Under the pieces are notes generated by a model. That model saw only the letters and a program-made list of their open reading frames with translations, ran no database searches and was not told the origin of the DNA. The position numbers were made by a program, and so were the translations under genes. A stretch of 64,000 nt of DNA, taken from positions 732,857-796,856 of the forward strand of contig NZ_CP126625.1 in the NCBI RefSeq assembly GCF_030219325.1, given 5' to 3'. This DNA is from Geothrix sp. GTDB taxonomy: Bacteria; Acidobacteriota; Holophagae; Holophagales; Holophagaceae. Position 1 is the stretch's first letter; each line of letters opens with the position of its first letter. Shown one piece after another: positions 1-8,858 of this stretch.

Positions 1-244
1 CGGGCCAGAAGGGGCGCAGGGTGCCATCGGTGCGGAAGGTGGAGATCACCAGGCTGTAGCCCGCCGCCATGGTGAAGCTGGGCGCCACCAGGCCGTTCAG
101 GTAGTTCAGCCAGTCCGGGCGCAGGCCGGCCTGCAGCCACACGTTCACCGCGTGGACCTCGATCATCACGATCACCGCCCAGCCCCGCAGCTGGTCGATC
201 CAATCGCAGCGCTTCGAGGGGGTCAGGTCCGTCCAGAGCGACAT
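1..244 (-). CDS. Acyltransferase-family membrane protein (DUF1624-like), N-terminal part only
   Basis: Translating the minus strand from an ATG at 244 gives an open frame running off the window edge (81 codons). It begins MSLWTDLTPSKRCDWIDQLR and continues with a hydrophobic stretch containing IEVHAVNVWL. A short N-terminal tail, then an (I/L)DxLRG motif and a first membrane helix ending in a conserved H, is typical of the DUF1624/heparan-alpha-glucosaminide N-acetyltransferase-like membrane proteins. The start lies about 10 bases after the stop of the upstream amino-acid permease, so the two are probably co-transcribed. The substrate cannot be told from this fragment. Confidence 0.6.
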   Translation of the reverse strand, partial: MSLWTDLTPSKRCDWIDQLRGWAVIVMIEVHAVNVWLQAGLRPDWLNYLNGLVAPSFTMAAGYSLVISTFRTDGTLRPFWP

Positions 245-254
245 GGCCCGTCCC

Positions 255-1763
255 CTAGCTGGCGTTGTGCCGCATGACGCTGTGCTTCCTGCCGTAGGCG
301 AAATAGATGATGAAGCCGAGGGCCAGCCAGGCGATGAGCCGCCACCAGTTGGCCACGGGCAGGGAGAACATGAGCATGAGGCAGGTCAGCACGCCCATGA
401 TGGGCACGACGGGCACCCAGGGGCAGCGGAAGGGGCGCTCGGCTTCGGGGTGCTTCTTGCGCATGATGAGCACGGCGGCGCAGACGATGACGAAGGCCAG
501 CAGGGTGCCGATGTTGGCCAGGTGCAGCAGGGCGTCGATGGGCAGGAAGCCCGCCAGGGCGCCCACGAAGAGGCCGACGAGGATGGTGGACTTCCAGGGC
601 GTGCGGAACTTCGGGTGCACGTCGCCGAAGGTGGCCTTGGGGAGCAGGCCATCCCGGGCCATGGCCAGGAACACGCGGGGGCCGCTGAGCATCATGACCA
701 GCAGCACGGAGGTGATGCCGCTGACGCCGGCGGTGGCGATGAGCCCTTCGGCCCAGCCGATGCCCTTCTGCTTGAAGGCAGTGGACACGGGGGCGTTGAT
801 GTCCAGCTGGTCGAACTTCACCATGCCCGTCAGCACGGCCACCACGGCGATGTAGAGCACGGTGCAGACCAGCAGGGAGACGATGATGCCGATGGGCACG
901 TCGCGCTGGGGGTTCTTGGCTTCTTCCGCGTGGGTCGATACCGAATCGAAGCCGATGTAGGCGAAGAAGATGATGGCCGCGCCGGCCATGGTGCCGATGG
1001 GCGCGCCGCCGCCATCCACCATGCCCGCCACCCGGTGCCCGAAGAAGCTGATGCCGGTCCAGCCGAAGGGCGCGAAGGGATGCCAGTTGGTGGTGTTGAT
1101 GAAGAAGGCGCCCACGCCGATGACGAAGAGCACGGCCGCCACCTTGATGGCCACCATGACGCCGTTGAAGGTGGCGCTCTCCTGGATGCCCTTCACGAGG
1201 ATGGCCGTGATGATGGCCACGATGATGAGCGCGGGCAGGTTCACCATGGCGCCCGTGGCGGCGAAGTGCCCGTTGCTGGGGTCGTACTTCCACGGAGATT
1301 CGCTCAGCAGCTTCGGAATGTGGATGCCGACCTTGCTGACGGCGCTCTGGAAGTAGGCGGACCAGCCAGTCGCCACGGCCGCGCTGGACACGCCGTATTC
1401 CAGGATGAGATCCCAGCCGATGATCCAGGCGAAGAGTTCGCCCAGGGTGGCGTAGGCGTAGGTGTAGGCCGAGCCGGCCACGGGCACCATGGCGGCGAAT
1501 TCCGCATAGCAGAGGGCCGCGAAGATGCAGGTGATGCCCGCGATGACGTAGGACACCATCAGCGAGGGGCCGGCGATGTTGTGCGCCGCGGCGCCGGTGG
1601 CCACGAAGATGCCCGCGCCGATGATGGCCCCGATGCCCAGGGCCGTGAGCTGCACGGGGCCGAGGACGCGGCGGAGGCGGTTCTCCCCCTTGGCCTCCTC
1701 CAGGAGGAGGGCCAGGGGCTTGCGGGCGAACAATTGGGACTCGGTGCGCGGTTCGTTCGACAT
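255..1763 (-). CDS. APC-family amino acid permease
   Basis: 502-residue integral membrane protein of the amino acid-polyamine-organocation superfamily, resembling the cationic amino acid transporter/YfnA branch. A short cytoplasmic N-terminus is followed by the first helix with the family signature GIGAIIGAGIF (about residues 43-53). Hydrophobic segments then continue to the C-terminus, consistent with roughly 12 helices. The open frame extends further upstream, but the ATG at 1763 is preferred: it has a GGAG Shine-Dalgarno 8 bases upstream and starts where family homology begins. Predicted to import amino acids across the inner membrane by cation symport. The exact substrate is not determinable, although arginine and ornithine catabolic genes occur in the same window. 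Confidence 0.9.
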   Translation of the reverse strand: MSNEPRTESQLFARKPLALLLEEAKGENRLRRVLGPVQLTALGIGAIIGAGIFVATGAAAHNIAGPSLMVSYVIAGITCIFAALCYAEFAAMVPVAGSAYTYAYATLGELFAWIIGWDLILEYGVSSAAVATGWSAYFQSAVSKVGIHIPKLLSESPWKYDPSNGHFAATGAMVNLPALIIVAIITAILVKGIQESATFNGVMVAIKVAAVLFVIGVGAFFINTTNWHPFAPFGWTGISFFGHRVAGMVDGGGAPIGTMAGAAIIFFAYIGFDSVSTHAEEAKNPQRDVPIGIIVSLLVCTVLYIAVVAVLTGMVKFDQLDINAPVSTAFKQKGIGWAEGLIATAGVSGITSVLLVMMLSGPRVFLAMARDGLLPKATFGDVHPKFRTPWKSTILVGLFVGALAGFLPIDALLHLANIGTLLAFVIVCAAVLIMRKKHPEAERPFRCPWVPVVPIMGVLTCLMLMFSLPVANWWRLIAWLALGFIIYFAYGRKHSVMRHNAS

Positions 1764-1865
1764 GAACAAGACTCCATGCGATCCGGTAGGTTGGAACCCG
1801 GAAGGATGTTCCAGGAGGGGACTGCCAAGTGGGGCTCCCGGCGATGCTAGCAGATATGATGCCCC

Positions 1866-2570
1866 ATGCTTCCCGATGCCCTGAGGTCGCGCCTCGCCTT
1901 GGCGCGGAGGTCCCTGCTTCCCTGCCGGGGCTGCCTGGGGCCCGTGGGCGAAGGCGCCGAGGCGGGCCTCTGCGGCCGCTGCTGGGGCGGGCTGCTGCCC
2001 CTGCCCGAAGGGCGCTGCCCCCGTTGTGCCCTGGTGCATGCCGAGGCGGACTGTCCCGAGGCCACGGCCTGGGACTGCGGGGATGCGCTCTGGGACTACC
2101 ACGGCGGACGCCCGCCCCTGGGGGCCCTGCTCCTGCCCGGCATCAAGCAGGGCGAGGCCGGCTGGCGGAAGGCGCTGCTGGGCCGCGTGCTCCGCGGTCC
2201 GCTACCGGACTGGGCGGCCGAGGTGGACTGCGTGACCGCGGCACCCAGCGCTTGGCCCCACCGCCTGCTCCGCGGCTTCGACCTCAGCGCCGAGGCGGCC
2301 CGGCTGGTGGCCGGGCGCCTCGACCGCCCTTTCACACCTCTGCTGGCCAAGGGCTGGCTTCGCGGGCGGCAGGCCTCGCGCACGGAATCCCAGCGCCGCC
2401 GGCTGCCGAAACGGGCCATCGGCCTGCGCCGCGGGGCCGCGCCCAGGGGCCTCATCCTCCTGGTGGATGACGTCTGGACCACGGGCACCACCCTGCTCCG
2501 CTGCGCCCAGGCGCTGCGGGCGGGCGGCGCCGACGAAGTGCGCGTGTTGACGCTGTTCCGGGCGCTGTGA
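1866..2570 (+). CDS. comF: ComF family phosphoribosyltransferase-like protein
   Basis: 234 residues. The N-terminal third carries three Cys pairs (C20/C23, C36/C39, C51/C54), as in the zinc-finger part of ComF/GntX proteins. The C-terminal part holds a type I phosphoribosyltransferase fold with the PRPP-binding loop LVDDVWTTGTTL near residues 199-210. ComF proteins are linked to DNA uptake in naturally competent bacteria, but the biochemical role is unsettled. Transcribed divergently from the permease across about 100 bases. It ends 7 bases before the stop of the convergent flavin oxidoreductase. Confidence 0.88.
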   Translation: MLPDALRSRLALARRSLLPCRGCLGPVGEGAEAGLCGRCWGGLLPLPEGRCPRCALVHAEADCPEATAWDCGDALWDYHGGRPPLGALLLPGIKQGEAGWRKALLGRVLRGPLPDWAAEVDCVTAAPSAWPHRLLRGFDLSAEAARLVAGRLDRPFTPLLAKGWLRGRQASRTESQRRRLPKRAIGLRRGAAPRGLILLVDDVWTTGTTLLRCAQALRAGGADEVRVLTLFRAL

Positions 2571-2577
2571 GGCGGCT

Positions 2578-3672
2578 TCAGACCCTTGGCTGTCTCAGCG
2601 GCACGGACCCCTTCGCGGCCCGGGCGTACTGGGCGGGCCAGGGCACCTCGACGCCGAGGGCCTGCGCGGCGCGCAGGGGCCAGCGGGGTTCGCGCAGCAG
2701 CTGGCGGGCCAGCAGCACCAGGTCGGCGGCGCCCTCGGCGAGGATCTGTTCGGCCTGCTCCGGCTCGGTGATGAGGCCCACGGCACCCGTGGGCAGGCCC
2801 GCCTCGGTGCGGATGCGGGCCGCGAAGGGCACCTGGTAGCCGGGCCCCAGGGCGATCTTCTGCAGGGGCGACAGGCCGCCCGAGGAGCAGTCCACCAGGT
2901 CCACGCCCAGGGCCTTGAGCTCCAGGGCCAGGGCCACCGACTGGTCCAGGTCCCAGCCACCATCCACCCAATCCGTGGCGGAGATTCGCACGAGGAGGGG
3001 CAGCTCCTCGGGCAGGATGTTGCGCAGGGCGCCGACGATCTCGCGGACCAGGCGTGTGCGGTTCTCGAAGGAGCCGCCGTACGCATCGGTGCGCTGGTTC
3101 GAAAGGGGTGAGAGGAACTGGTGCAGCAGGTAGCCGTGGGCGGCGTGGACCTCGATCACCTGGAAGCCCGCGGCCAGGGCCTTGCGGGCCGCGTCCATGA
3201 AGGCCTCGATGACGGCCAGGATCCCGGCCTCATCGAGGGCCGTGGGCACGGTCCAGCCCGCGTCGAAGGGCAGGGCGCTGGGGGCCACGGGCGTCCAGCC
3301 CCCGGCGGCGGGAGGCACGCTGCCGCTGCCCTTCCAGGGGGCGAAGGCCGAGGCCTTGCGGCCCGCGTGGGCCAGCTGGATGCCGGGTACGGCGCCCTGG
3401 GCCTTGATGAAGTGGACGCTGTGGGCCAGGCCCTCGGCCTGGGCCATGTTCCAGAGGCCGAGGTCCTCGGGGCTGATGCGACCCTCGGGCAGCACGGCCG
3501 CCGCCTCCGTGAAGACCAGTCCGGCCCCGCCCTGGGCTAGGCCGCCGAGGTGGACCAGGTGCCAGTCATTGGGCAGGCCGTCCTGGGACGAGTACTGGCA
3601 CATGGGCGACACGGCGATGCGGTTGGGCAGCGTCACACCACGGAGTTGCAGGGGGCGGAAGAGGTTCGTCAT
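2578..3672 (-). CDS. Old yellow enzyme family NAD(P)H:flavin oxidoreductase (YqjM-like)
   Basis: 364-residue FMN TIM-barrel ene-reductase. The N-terminus MTNLFRPLQLRGVTLPNRI is typical of the family. SPMCQYSS places Cys25 and Tyr27 as in the YqjM/thermophilic-like class. HAAHGYLLHQF near residues 176-186 supplies the substrate-binding His pair, followed by SNxRTDxYGGSxENRxR. It should reduce activated C=C bonds of enals, enones or nitro compounds with NAD(P)H. The open frame extends upstream, but the ATG at 3672 matches the family start. Convergent with comF. Confidence 0.92.
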   Translation of the reverse strand: MTNLFRPLQLRGVTLPNRIAVSPMCQYSSQDGLPNDWHLVHLGGLAQGGAGLVFTEAAAVLPEGRISPEDLGLWNMAQAEGLAHSVHFIKAQGAVPGIQLAHAGRKASAFAPWKGSGSVPPAAGGWTPVAPSALPFDAGWTVPTALDEAGILAVIEAFMDAARKALAAGFQVIEVHAAHGYLLHQFLSPLSNQRTDAYGGSFENRTRLVREIVGALRNILPEELPLLVRISATDWVDGGWDLDQSVALALELKALGVDLVDCSSGGLSPLQKIALGPGYQVPFAARIRTEAGLPTGAVGLITEPEQAEQILAEGAADLVLLARQLLREPRWPLRAAQALGVEVPWPAQYARAAKGSVPLRQPRV

Positions 3673-3774
3673 GGGGGCTCCAGCTTGGCTCGGAATGGGG
3701 CCCCTGCCCCATTCCGAGTTAGGGTAATGCGTCTGGGGCATGAACACGTCAAATCCCTTCCATGAGGTGGCGTG

Positions 3775-4452
3775 ATGAATGGAGGTTCTGGCGGTCCGCA
3801 GATCCGGGTCTGGGTCGATGATCGAGAGGCTCGGGGATCGGCTGTGGCGGCCCAATTGGCGGCGATGAAGGATGTGTCCATTATGGTGAAGCGACTTCGG
3901 ACGGGGGATTACCTGATCGAAGGAAAGGCCGTATTGGAGCGGAAGCGTGTGCGGGATTTTCTGGAGAGCCTTCGGCAGGGACGCCTGTTCAGCCAGGCCA
4001 ACAGGCTCGCATCCTCACCCTTCAGGGCCTTTCTGATCCTTGAGGGGCAACCTCAGGAATGGCGAGGGGCAGGCGTAACCCGTGATGGAATTCAAGGCGC
4101 GCTTCTGGCCTTGGCGATTGGATTTGGCATTCCTGTCTTGCGCTCGCAGAGCGAAGAGGAAACAGCCCGGCTGATCCTCTTCACGGCCCGGCAGCTCCAT
4201 TCACAGGCAAAGGTCGCCATCCGGCGCCCGGTACGCATCCATGGGAAGCGGGCCCGTCAGGTCTACATCCTTACGGGCATTCCCAATGTCGGTCCGAAGC
4301 GAGCCCTCCGACTGCTTGAGCGGTTCGGGACCATCGAGGGTGTGATGATGGCCAATCTCGAGGCCCTGATTGAAGTGGAAGGAATAGGGAAACAGACGGC
4401 CCAGCGAATCCACTGGGCCGTCCACGAAACCACGAATTCATATCGTTCTTGA
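3775..4452 (+). CDS. ERCC4-type (XPF/Mus81-like) structure-specific nuclease with helix-hairpin-helix
   Basis: 225 residues. The N-terminal nuclease domain has all active-site elements of the ERCC4 fold: VDDRE (residues 14-18), GDYLIE (44-49) and ERKRVRD (55-61). The C-terminus has two helix-hairpin-helix motifs, GIPNVGPKRA (about 168-177) and VEGIGKQTA (about 201-209). This compact layout is that of short archaeal XPF proteins, which cut branched DNA, and of a minority of bacterial homologues. ATG 3775 follows a GAGG at 3764-3767; an in-frame GTG at 3772 is an alternative. Base composition is clearly lower in GC than neighbouring genes (32 of 60 in 4081-4140), consistent with horizontal acquisition. 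Confidence 0.85.
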   Translation: MNGGSGGPQIRVWVDDREARGSAVAAQLAAMKDVSIMVKRLRTGDYLIEGKAVLERKRVRDFLESLRQGRLFSQANRLASSPFRAFLILEGQPQEWRGAGVTRDGIQGALLALAIGFGIPVLRSQSEEETARLILFTARQLHSQAKVAIRRPVRIHGKRARQVYILTGIPNVGPKRALRLLERFGTIEGVMMANLEALIEVEGIGKQTAQRIHWAVHETTNSYRS

Positions 4453-4463
4453 TTTTTTCCTAA

Positions 4464-4486
4464 CTCGGGGCGCGCAGCGCCCCGAG
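4464..4486. terminator. Hairpin between convergent genes
   Basis: Perfect inverted repeat CTCGGGGCG / CGCCCCGAG with a 5-base loop, in the 44-base gap between the ERCC4 gene (+) and the GTPase gene (-). A T-run (4453-4458) lies to its left, so only the minus-strand transcript would see an adjacent A/U-rich tract, and as A rather than U. It may act as a bidirectional terminator or 3' end stabiliser. Confidence 0.45.
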
Positions 4487-4496
4487 CCATACGGCC

Positions 4497-5831
4497 CTAC
4501 GTAAGCGAAACCAGCACCGACAGCGCCTTCTTGACCTCGGTCTCCAGCTGGCCGACCTTGACCTCCGCCAGGTCGTAGGTGGCCCGCAGCATGGGCTTGT
4601 TCACCTTGAGGACGCGGGTGATGTCGATGGGCGTGGCGGAGAGCACGACGTCGCAGGGGGTGGCCTCGATGGTGGCCTCCAGGTCCTTGATCTGGGCCTC
4701 GCCGTAGCCCATGGCGGGCAGAATGCCCTGGGCGTTGGGGTACTTCTTGTAGGTGGCGGCGATGGACGCCACGGCATAGGGCAGGGGGTCCACGATCTTG
4801 GCGGCGCCACAGTTCTTGGCGGCCACCACGCCGGCGCCATAGGTCATGGAGCCGTGGGTGAGGGTCGGGCCGTCCTCGATGATGAGCACGTTCTTGCCCT
4901 TGACCATCTCGGGTTTGGTGCAGGTGACCGGGCTGGTGGCGCGGATGACCACGGCCTTGGGGTTGACCTTCTTCGCATTCTCCTCGATGGCCTTGATGTC
5001 CTCTTCCTTGGCGGAATCGCACTTGTTGATGAGGATGATGTCGGCCATGCGGAAGTTGGCTTCGCCGGGGTGGTACAGCATCTCGTGGCCCGTCCGCAGG
5101 GGATCGGCGACGACGATGTGGAGATCGCACTTGTAGAAGGGCAGGTCGTTGTTGCCGCCGTCCCAGAGGATCACGTCCGCTTCCTTCTCGGCGCTGCGGA
5201 TGATCTGCTCGTAGTCCACGCCGGAGTAGATGACGAAGCCGTTGTCGATGTGCGGCTCGTACTCCTCGCGCTCCTCGATGGTGCACTCGTGCTTGTCGAG
5301 GTCGGCGTATTCCGCGAAGCGCTGGCAGGCCTGCTTGGCCAGGTCGCCGTAGGGCATGGGATGGCGGATGGCCACGACCTTCTTGCCGAGGCTCTTCAGG
5401 ATGTTGCTGATGTAGCGGGTGGTCTGGCTCTTGCCCGCACCGGTGCGGACCGCAGTGATGGCGATGACCGGCACCTTGGCCTGGATCATGGTCTTGTCGG
5501 CGCCCAGCAGCTCGAAGTCCACGTCGTGGGCGATGCAGAGGCTCGCCAAGTGCATGACGGTGGTGTGCAGGACGTCGGAATAGGAGAAGACGGCGACGTC
5601 GGGCTTCAGGTTCTGGATGACGTCCACCAGCTCGGACTCATCGAAGATGGGGATGCCCTGGGGGTAGAGCTTCCCGGCCAGCACGGCGGGGTACTTGCGG
5701 CCCGCGATGTCGGGGATCTGGGTGGCGGTGAAGGCCACCACTTCGAAGTCCGGATTGTCCCGGTAGACGGTATTGAAGTTGTGGAAGTCGCGTCCCGCGG
5801 CCCCCAGGATCACCACACGCCGTGTCGCCAT
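4497..5831 (-). CDS. P-loop GTPase of the cyclic 2,3-diphosphoglycerate synthetase family
   Basis: 444 residues. It starts with a Rossmann-like segment RRVVILGAAGRDFHNFN and has a Walker A loop AVRTGAGKSQ at about 127-136. Further on come a WDGGNND segment and a G4-like INKCD motif. This architecture matches the COG2403 family, whose archaeal founder (cpgS) makes cyclic 2,3-diphosphoglycerate from 2,3-diphosphoglycerate. Bacterial members are usually annotated only as GTPases. No neighbouring gene clarifies the substrate. The long antisense-fused open frame upstream is an artefact; the ATG at 5831 matches family N-termini. Family placement is firm, the reaction in this organism is not. Confidence 0.8.
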   Translation of the reverse strand: MATRRVVILGAAGRDFHNFNTVYRDNPDFEVVAFTATQIPDIAGRKYPAVLAGKLYPQGIPIFDESELVDVIQNLKPDVAVFSYSDVLHTTVMHLASLCIAHDVDFELLGADKTMIQAKVPVIAITAVRTGAGKSQTTRYISNILKSLGKKVVAIRHPMPYGDLAKQACQRFAEYADLDKHECTIEEREEYEPHIDNGFVIYSGVDYEQIIRSAEKEADVILWDGGNNDLPFYKCDLHIVVADPLRTGHEMLYHPGEANFRMADIILINKCDSAKEEDIKAIEENAKKVNPKAVVIRATSPVTCTKPEMVKGKNVLIIEDGPTLTHGSMTYGAGVVAAKNCGAAKIVDPLPYAVASIAATYKKYPNAQGILPAMGYGEAQIKDLEATIEATPCDVVLSATPIDITRVLKVNKPMLRATYDLAEVKVGQLETEVKKALSVLVSLT

Positions 5832-5984
5832 GACACTATGCCTTTCGGTCCAGCGGCGGGCCGACACGCTCGATGGTGGCAGTCCTGGCCCTACCGCGAC
5901 CCAGGGAGGATAGCCCCGTTCCCCGTCCCTTGAAAGGGGGAGGTGTCCCCGGTCACAGATGTCCAATGGGTCTATGCTTTTCCC

Positions 5985-8858
5985 ATGTCCATACCAGCCT
6001 TCCTTTCGACCTTTTTCCGTCGTTGGCGGCGCCTGCTCCTGGTCCTGGCGACCATCTACGGGCTCTGGCTCCTGGCGGGTTTCTTCCTCATCCCCGCCCT
6101 GGCGCGGCCCCGGATCGAGCGGGCGGCGACGGAGGCCCTGAAGCGCCCCGTCACCCTGGCGAAGCTGCGCTTCAACCCCTTCACCTTCGGGACCACCCTG
6201 GAGGGGCTGCGGGTGGCCGAGCGCGAGGGGGGCGACTGGATCACCCTCCGCCACCTCTACGTGAACTACGATGTCTGGCGCCTCCTGGGGCACACCGTGG
6301 CCTTCTCCACCATCGAGGTGGATGGCCTCACCTTCCGGGCGACGCTGGATGCCAGGGGACGCCTCAACTTCCAGGATCTGCTGGAAGGCGACGGCAAGCC
6401 CGTAGCGGCGGCCCCGGCGAAGGAACCGGCCTGGATCCTGGATGTGCGCCGCTTCGCCCTGCGCGGGGGCCGGGTGGAGTTCCAGGACCGCTCCGGGACC
6501 GCGCCCTTCCAGACGGTGGTGGGCCCCATCTCCTTCACCCTCGAGGGACTGCGCACCGAGGTGGGCCACCGCAGCGGCGTCGCGCTGGAGGCCTGGACCG
6601 AGGCGAAGGAGCACCTCGTCTGGAAGGGCGACCTGGGCTTCCAGCCCTTCGCCTCGAAGGGCAGCCTGGTGGTGGAGAACATCTCCCTGCCCAAGTACCG
6701 GCCCTACGAGCAGGAGCAGGTCGCCACGGAGATCCGCAGCGGGACCGCCGCGGTCCGTTCCCAGTATCGCCTCGAGTGGGGGAAGGACCACCACGTGGTG
6801 GAGCTCTCCGACCTGGGGCTCACCCTCAGGGACGTGAAGCTGGCGGAGCGTGGCGTGGCCGAACCCGCCGTGGAGCTGCCCCTGCTGGAGGTCCAGAACG
6901 GCAGATTGGACCTGCTGGCATCGTCCATGGAGGTGGGCGCCATCCGTGCGGAACAGGGCGTGGTGCGGATTCAGAAAGCCAAGGAGGGCGGCCTGAATCT
7001 GGCGCGGCTCTTCGCGCCGACGAAGCCCAAGGTGAAGAAGGAGGATGAGAAGCCCTTCAAGCTGCTCATCCGCGACCTGGCCCTGCGGGGCTTCCGCCTG
7101 GGCTGGGAGGACCTGGGCCTGGCACGGCCCGTGAAGGTGGAGGCCACGGACCTGAACCTGCACTGGCAGGACCTGTCCCTGGATCCCGCGGCTTCCGGCA
7201 AGGCTTCGCTGGACCTCAAGCTGGCGGCGGGCTCGCTGAAGCTGGAGGGCAGCCTCGCGCCCCTCAAGGCCAGCGGCGACCTCAGCCTCAAGGCCGAGGG
7301 CCTGGACCTGGGCACCTGGGATCCCTACCTGGACTCGGCGCTGGACCTGCGCGTTGCCTCCGGGAAGCTGGGCGTGGACGGCCGCCTGCATTTCGCCTTC
7401 GAAGGACGGAAGTCGGACGGCCTCACCTTCCTGGGCGGCGCCTCCGTCCTTGGGCTGGAGGTGCGCGATGCCCTCCTGAACGAGCCCTTCCTCCGCTGGA
7501 AGCAGCTGCGGCTCTCGGGTGCCGACCTCCGCACCGCGCCCCTGGCCGTGGCCATCCAGGCCGTGGATTGGATCGATCCCGAGGGTCGTGTGGTGGTGCA
7601 GCCGGACGGCAGCACCAACGTGGCCCGGGCCCTGCGCCTGGCGCCCGCCGGCAAGCCCGCCTCCCCGGCTGCCGCCGTGCTGCCCGCCACGCCCGCCTCG
7701 GCGCCGGACCTGGGCATTGCGAAGCTGGGCATCACGGGCGGCCGCCTCAGCTTCATCGACCGCTCCGTGCAACCCAGCGCCGCCCTGGTGCTGAGTGACC
7801 TGGAGGGCTCGTACCTGGGCCTGTCCAGCCGCCCCGACGCCGCCTCCAAGGTGGACTTCCGCGGCAAGGCCGGCGGGCTCGCGCCCATCACCATCCAGGG
7901 CCACGCCATGCCCCTGCGCAACGACCTGGACACCGACGTGGTCCTGAAGATCCTGGGCGCCGACCTCACGGACTTCACGCCCTACACGGGCAAGTACCTG
8001 GGCTACACCGTGCAGAAGGGCAAGCTGAACGTGGACGCCCGCCTGCGCATCGACCACCGCAACCTCAAGGCCGAGAATGCCGTGAAGCTCGACCAGTTCT
8101 ACCTGGGTGAGAAGGTGCAGAGCCCCGATGCCACGGGCCTTCCCGTGAAGCTGGGCCTGGCCATCCTCCGCGACCGCAAGGGCGTCATCGCCTTCGACCT
8201 GCCCATCGAGGGCAGCCTGGATGATCCCGACGTCAAGTACGGCAAGCTCGTGTGGAAGGCCGTCTTCGGGCTCCTGGGCAAGATCGCCACCTCGCCCTTC
8301 ACGCTCATCGGCAAGCTCTTCGGCAGTGATGCGGGGGACCTGAGCAGCCTGGCCTTCGCGCCGGGCTCCAGCAGCCTGGAGGCTGCGGCCACGCCCAAGC
8401 TCCAGGCCCTGGCCAAGGCGCTGCAGGAGCGGCCCGAGCTGCGCCTCGACGCCGAGGGCGCCGTGGACGCCGACCAGGATGGCGCCGCCCTGCGGAAGGC
8501 CGCCCTGGAGGCGCTGCTGCGGCGCACCCGCATGGCCACGCTCAAATCCGCTGAAGAACAGCCCGTTCCCGCCGCGGAGCGCGAGCGCTGGGTCAAGGCC
8601 GCCCACGAGGCCGCCTTCCCGCCCCCGAAGGAGGCGAAGGGCGTCCAGCCGACCCCGCCGCCGCCCGTGGCCGAGATGGAGCAGCGCCTGCTGGGCACCC
8701 TCAAGGTGGATCCCGCGGACCTGGCCCAGCTGGCGGACGCGCGCGTCAAGCGGGTCCTCGCCTGGCTGCTGGACACCGCCAAGGCCGACCCCGCCCGGGT
8801 CTTCGAAGTGAACACCGGGCAGGCCAAGGGCGCGGTGGTGGCCTTCGCGCTGAAATGA
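5985..8858 (+). CDS. DUF748 / AsmA-like envelope protein
   Basis: About 957 residues. The N-terminus has one hydrophobic anchor (RRLLLVLATIYGLWLLAGFF). It is followed by RPRIERAATEALKRPVTL, the usual AsmA-like start, and then by a long beta-rich region with repeated amphipathic strands. Towards the end comes GSSSLEAAATPKLQALAKAL, an OmpA-like segment usual in DUF748 proteins. AsmA-like proteins are thought to bridge the periplasm and move or organise lipids at the outer membrane. A GTG at 5943 in the same frame sits directly on a purine-rich tract with no spacing, so ATG 5985 next to the anchor is preferred, although it lacks a strong Shine-Dalgarno. Divergent from the GTPase. Confidence 0.82.
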   Translation: MSIPAFLSTFFRRWRRLLLVLATIYGLWLLAGFFLIPALARPRIERAATEALKRPVTLAKLRFNPFTFGTTLEGLRVAEREGGDWITLRHLYVNYDVWRLLGHTVAFSTIEVDGLTFRATLDARGRLNFQDLLEGDGKPVAAAPAKEPAWILDVRRFALRGGRVEFQDRSGTAPFQTVVGPISFTLEGLRTEVGHRSGVALEAWTEAKEHLVWKGDLGFQPFASKGSLVVENISLPKYRPYEQEQVATEIRSGTAAVRSQYRLEWGKDHHVVELSDLGLTLRDVKLAERGVAEPAVELPLLEVQNGRLDLLASSMEVGAIRAEQGVVRIQKAKEGGLNLARLFAPTKPKVKKEDEKPFKLLIRDLALRGFRLGWEDLGLARPVKVEATDLNLHWQDLSLDPAASGKASLDLKLAAGSLKLEGSLAPLKASGDLSLKAEGLDLGTWDPYLDSALDLRVASGKLGVDGRLHFAFEGRKSDGLTFLGGASVLGLEVRDALLNEPFLRWKQLRLSGADLRTAPLAVAIQAVDWIDPEGRVVVQPDGSTNVARALRLAPAGKPASPAAAVLPATPASAPDLGIAKLGITGGRLSFIDRSVQPSAALVLSDLEGSYLGLSSRPDAASKVDFRGKAGGLAPITIQGHAMPLRNDLDTDVVLKILGADLTDFTPYTGKYLGYTVQKGKLNVDARLRIDHRNLKAENAVKLDQFYLGEKVQSPDATGLPVKLGLAILRDRKGVIAFDLPIEGSLDDPDVKYGKLVWKAVFGLLGKIATSPFTLIGKLFGSDAGDLSSLAFAPGSSSLEAAATPKLQALAKALQERPELRLDAEGAVDADQDGAALRKAALEALLRRTRMATLKSAEEQPVPAAERERWVKAAHEAAFPPPKEAKGVQPTPPPPVAEMEQRLLGTLKVDPADLAQLADARVKRVLAWLLDTAKADPARVFEVNTGQAKGAVVAFALK

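Noticed and set aside
5943-5984. GTG start giving a 971-residue DUF748 protein
   Set aside because: The purine tract touches the codon with no spacing and the extra 14 residues do not fit the family N-terminus; ATG 5985 next to the membrane anchor is better, though not proven.
5832-8606. Very long minus-strand open frame (about 1369 codons) covering the DUF748 gene and continuing into the GTPase gene
   Set aside because: Only the part from 5831 leftwards has homology; the rest is the antisense shadow of a GC-rich gene, with Gly/Gln/His-rich low-complexity translation.
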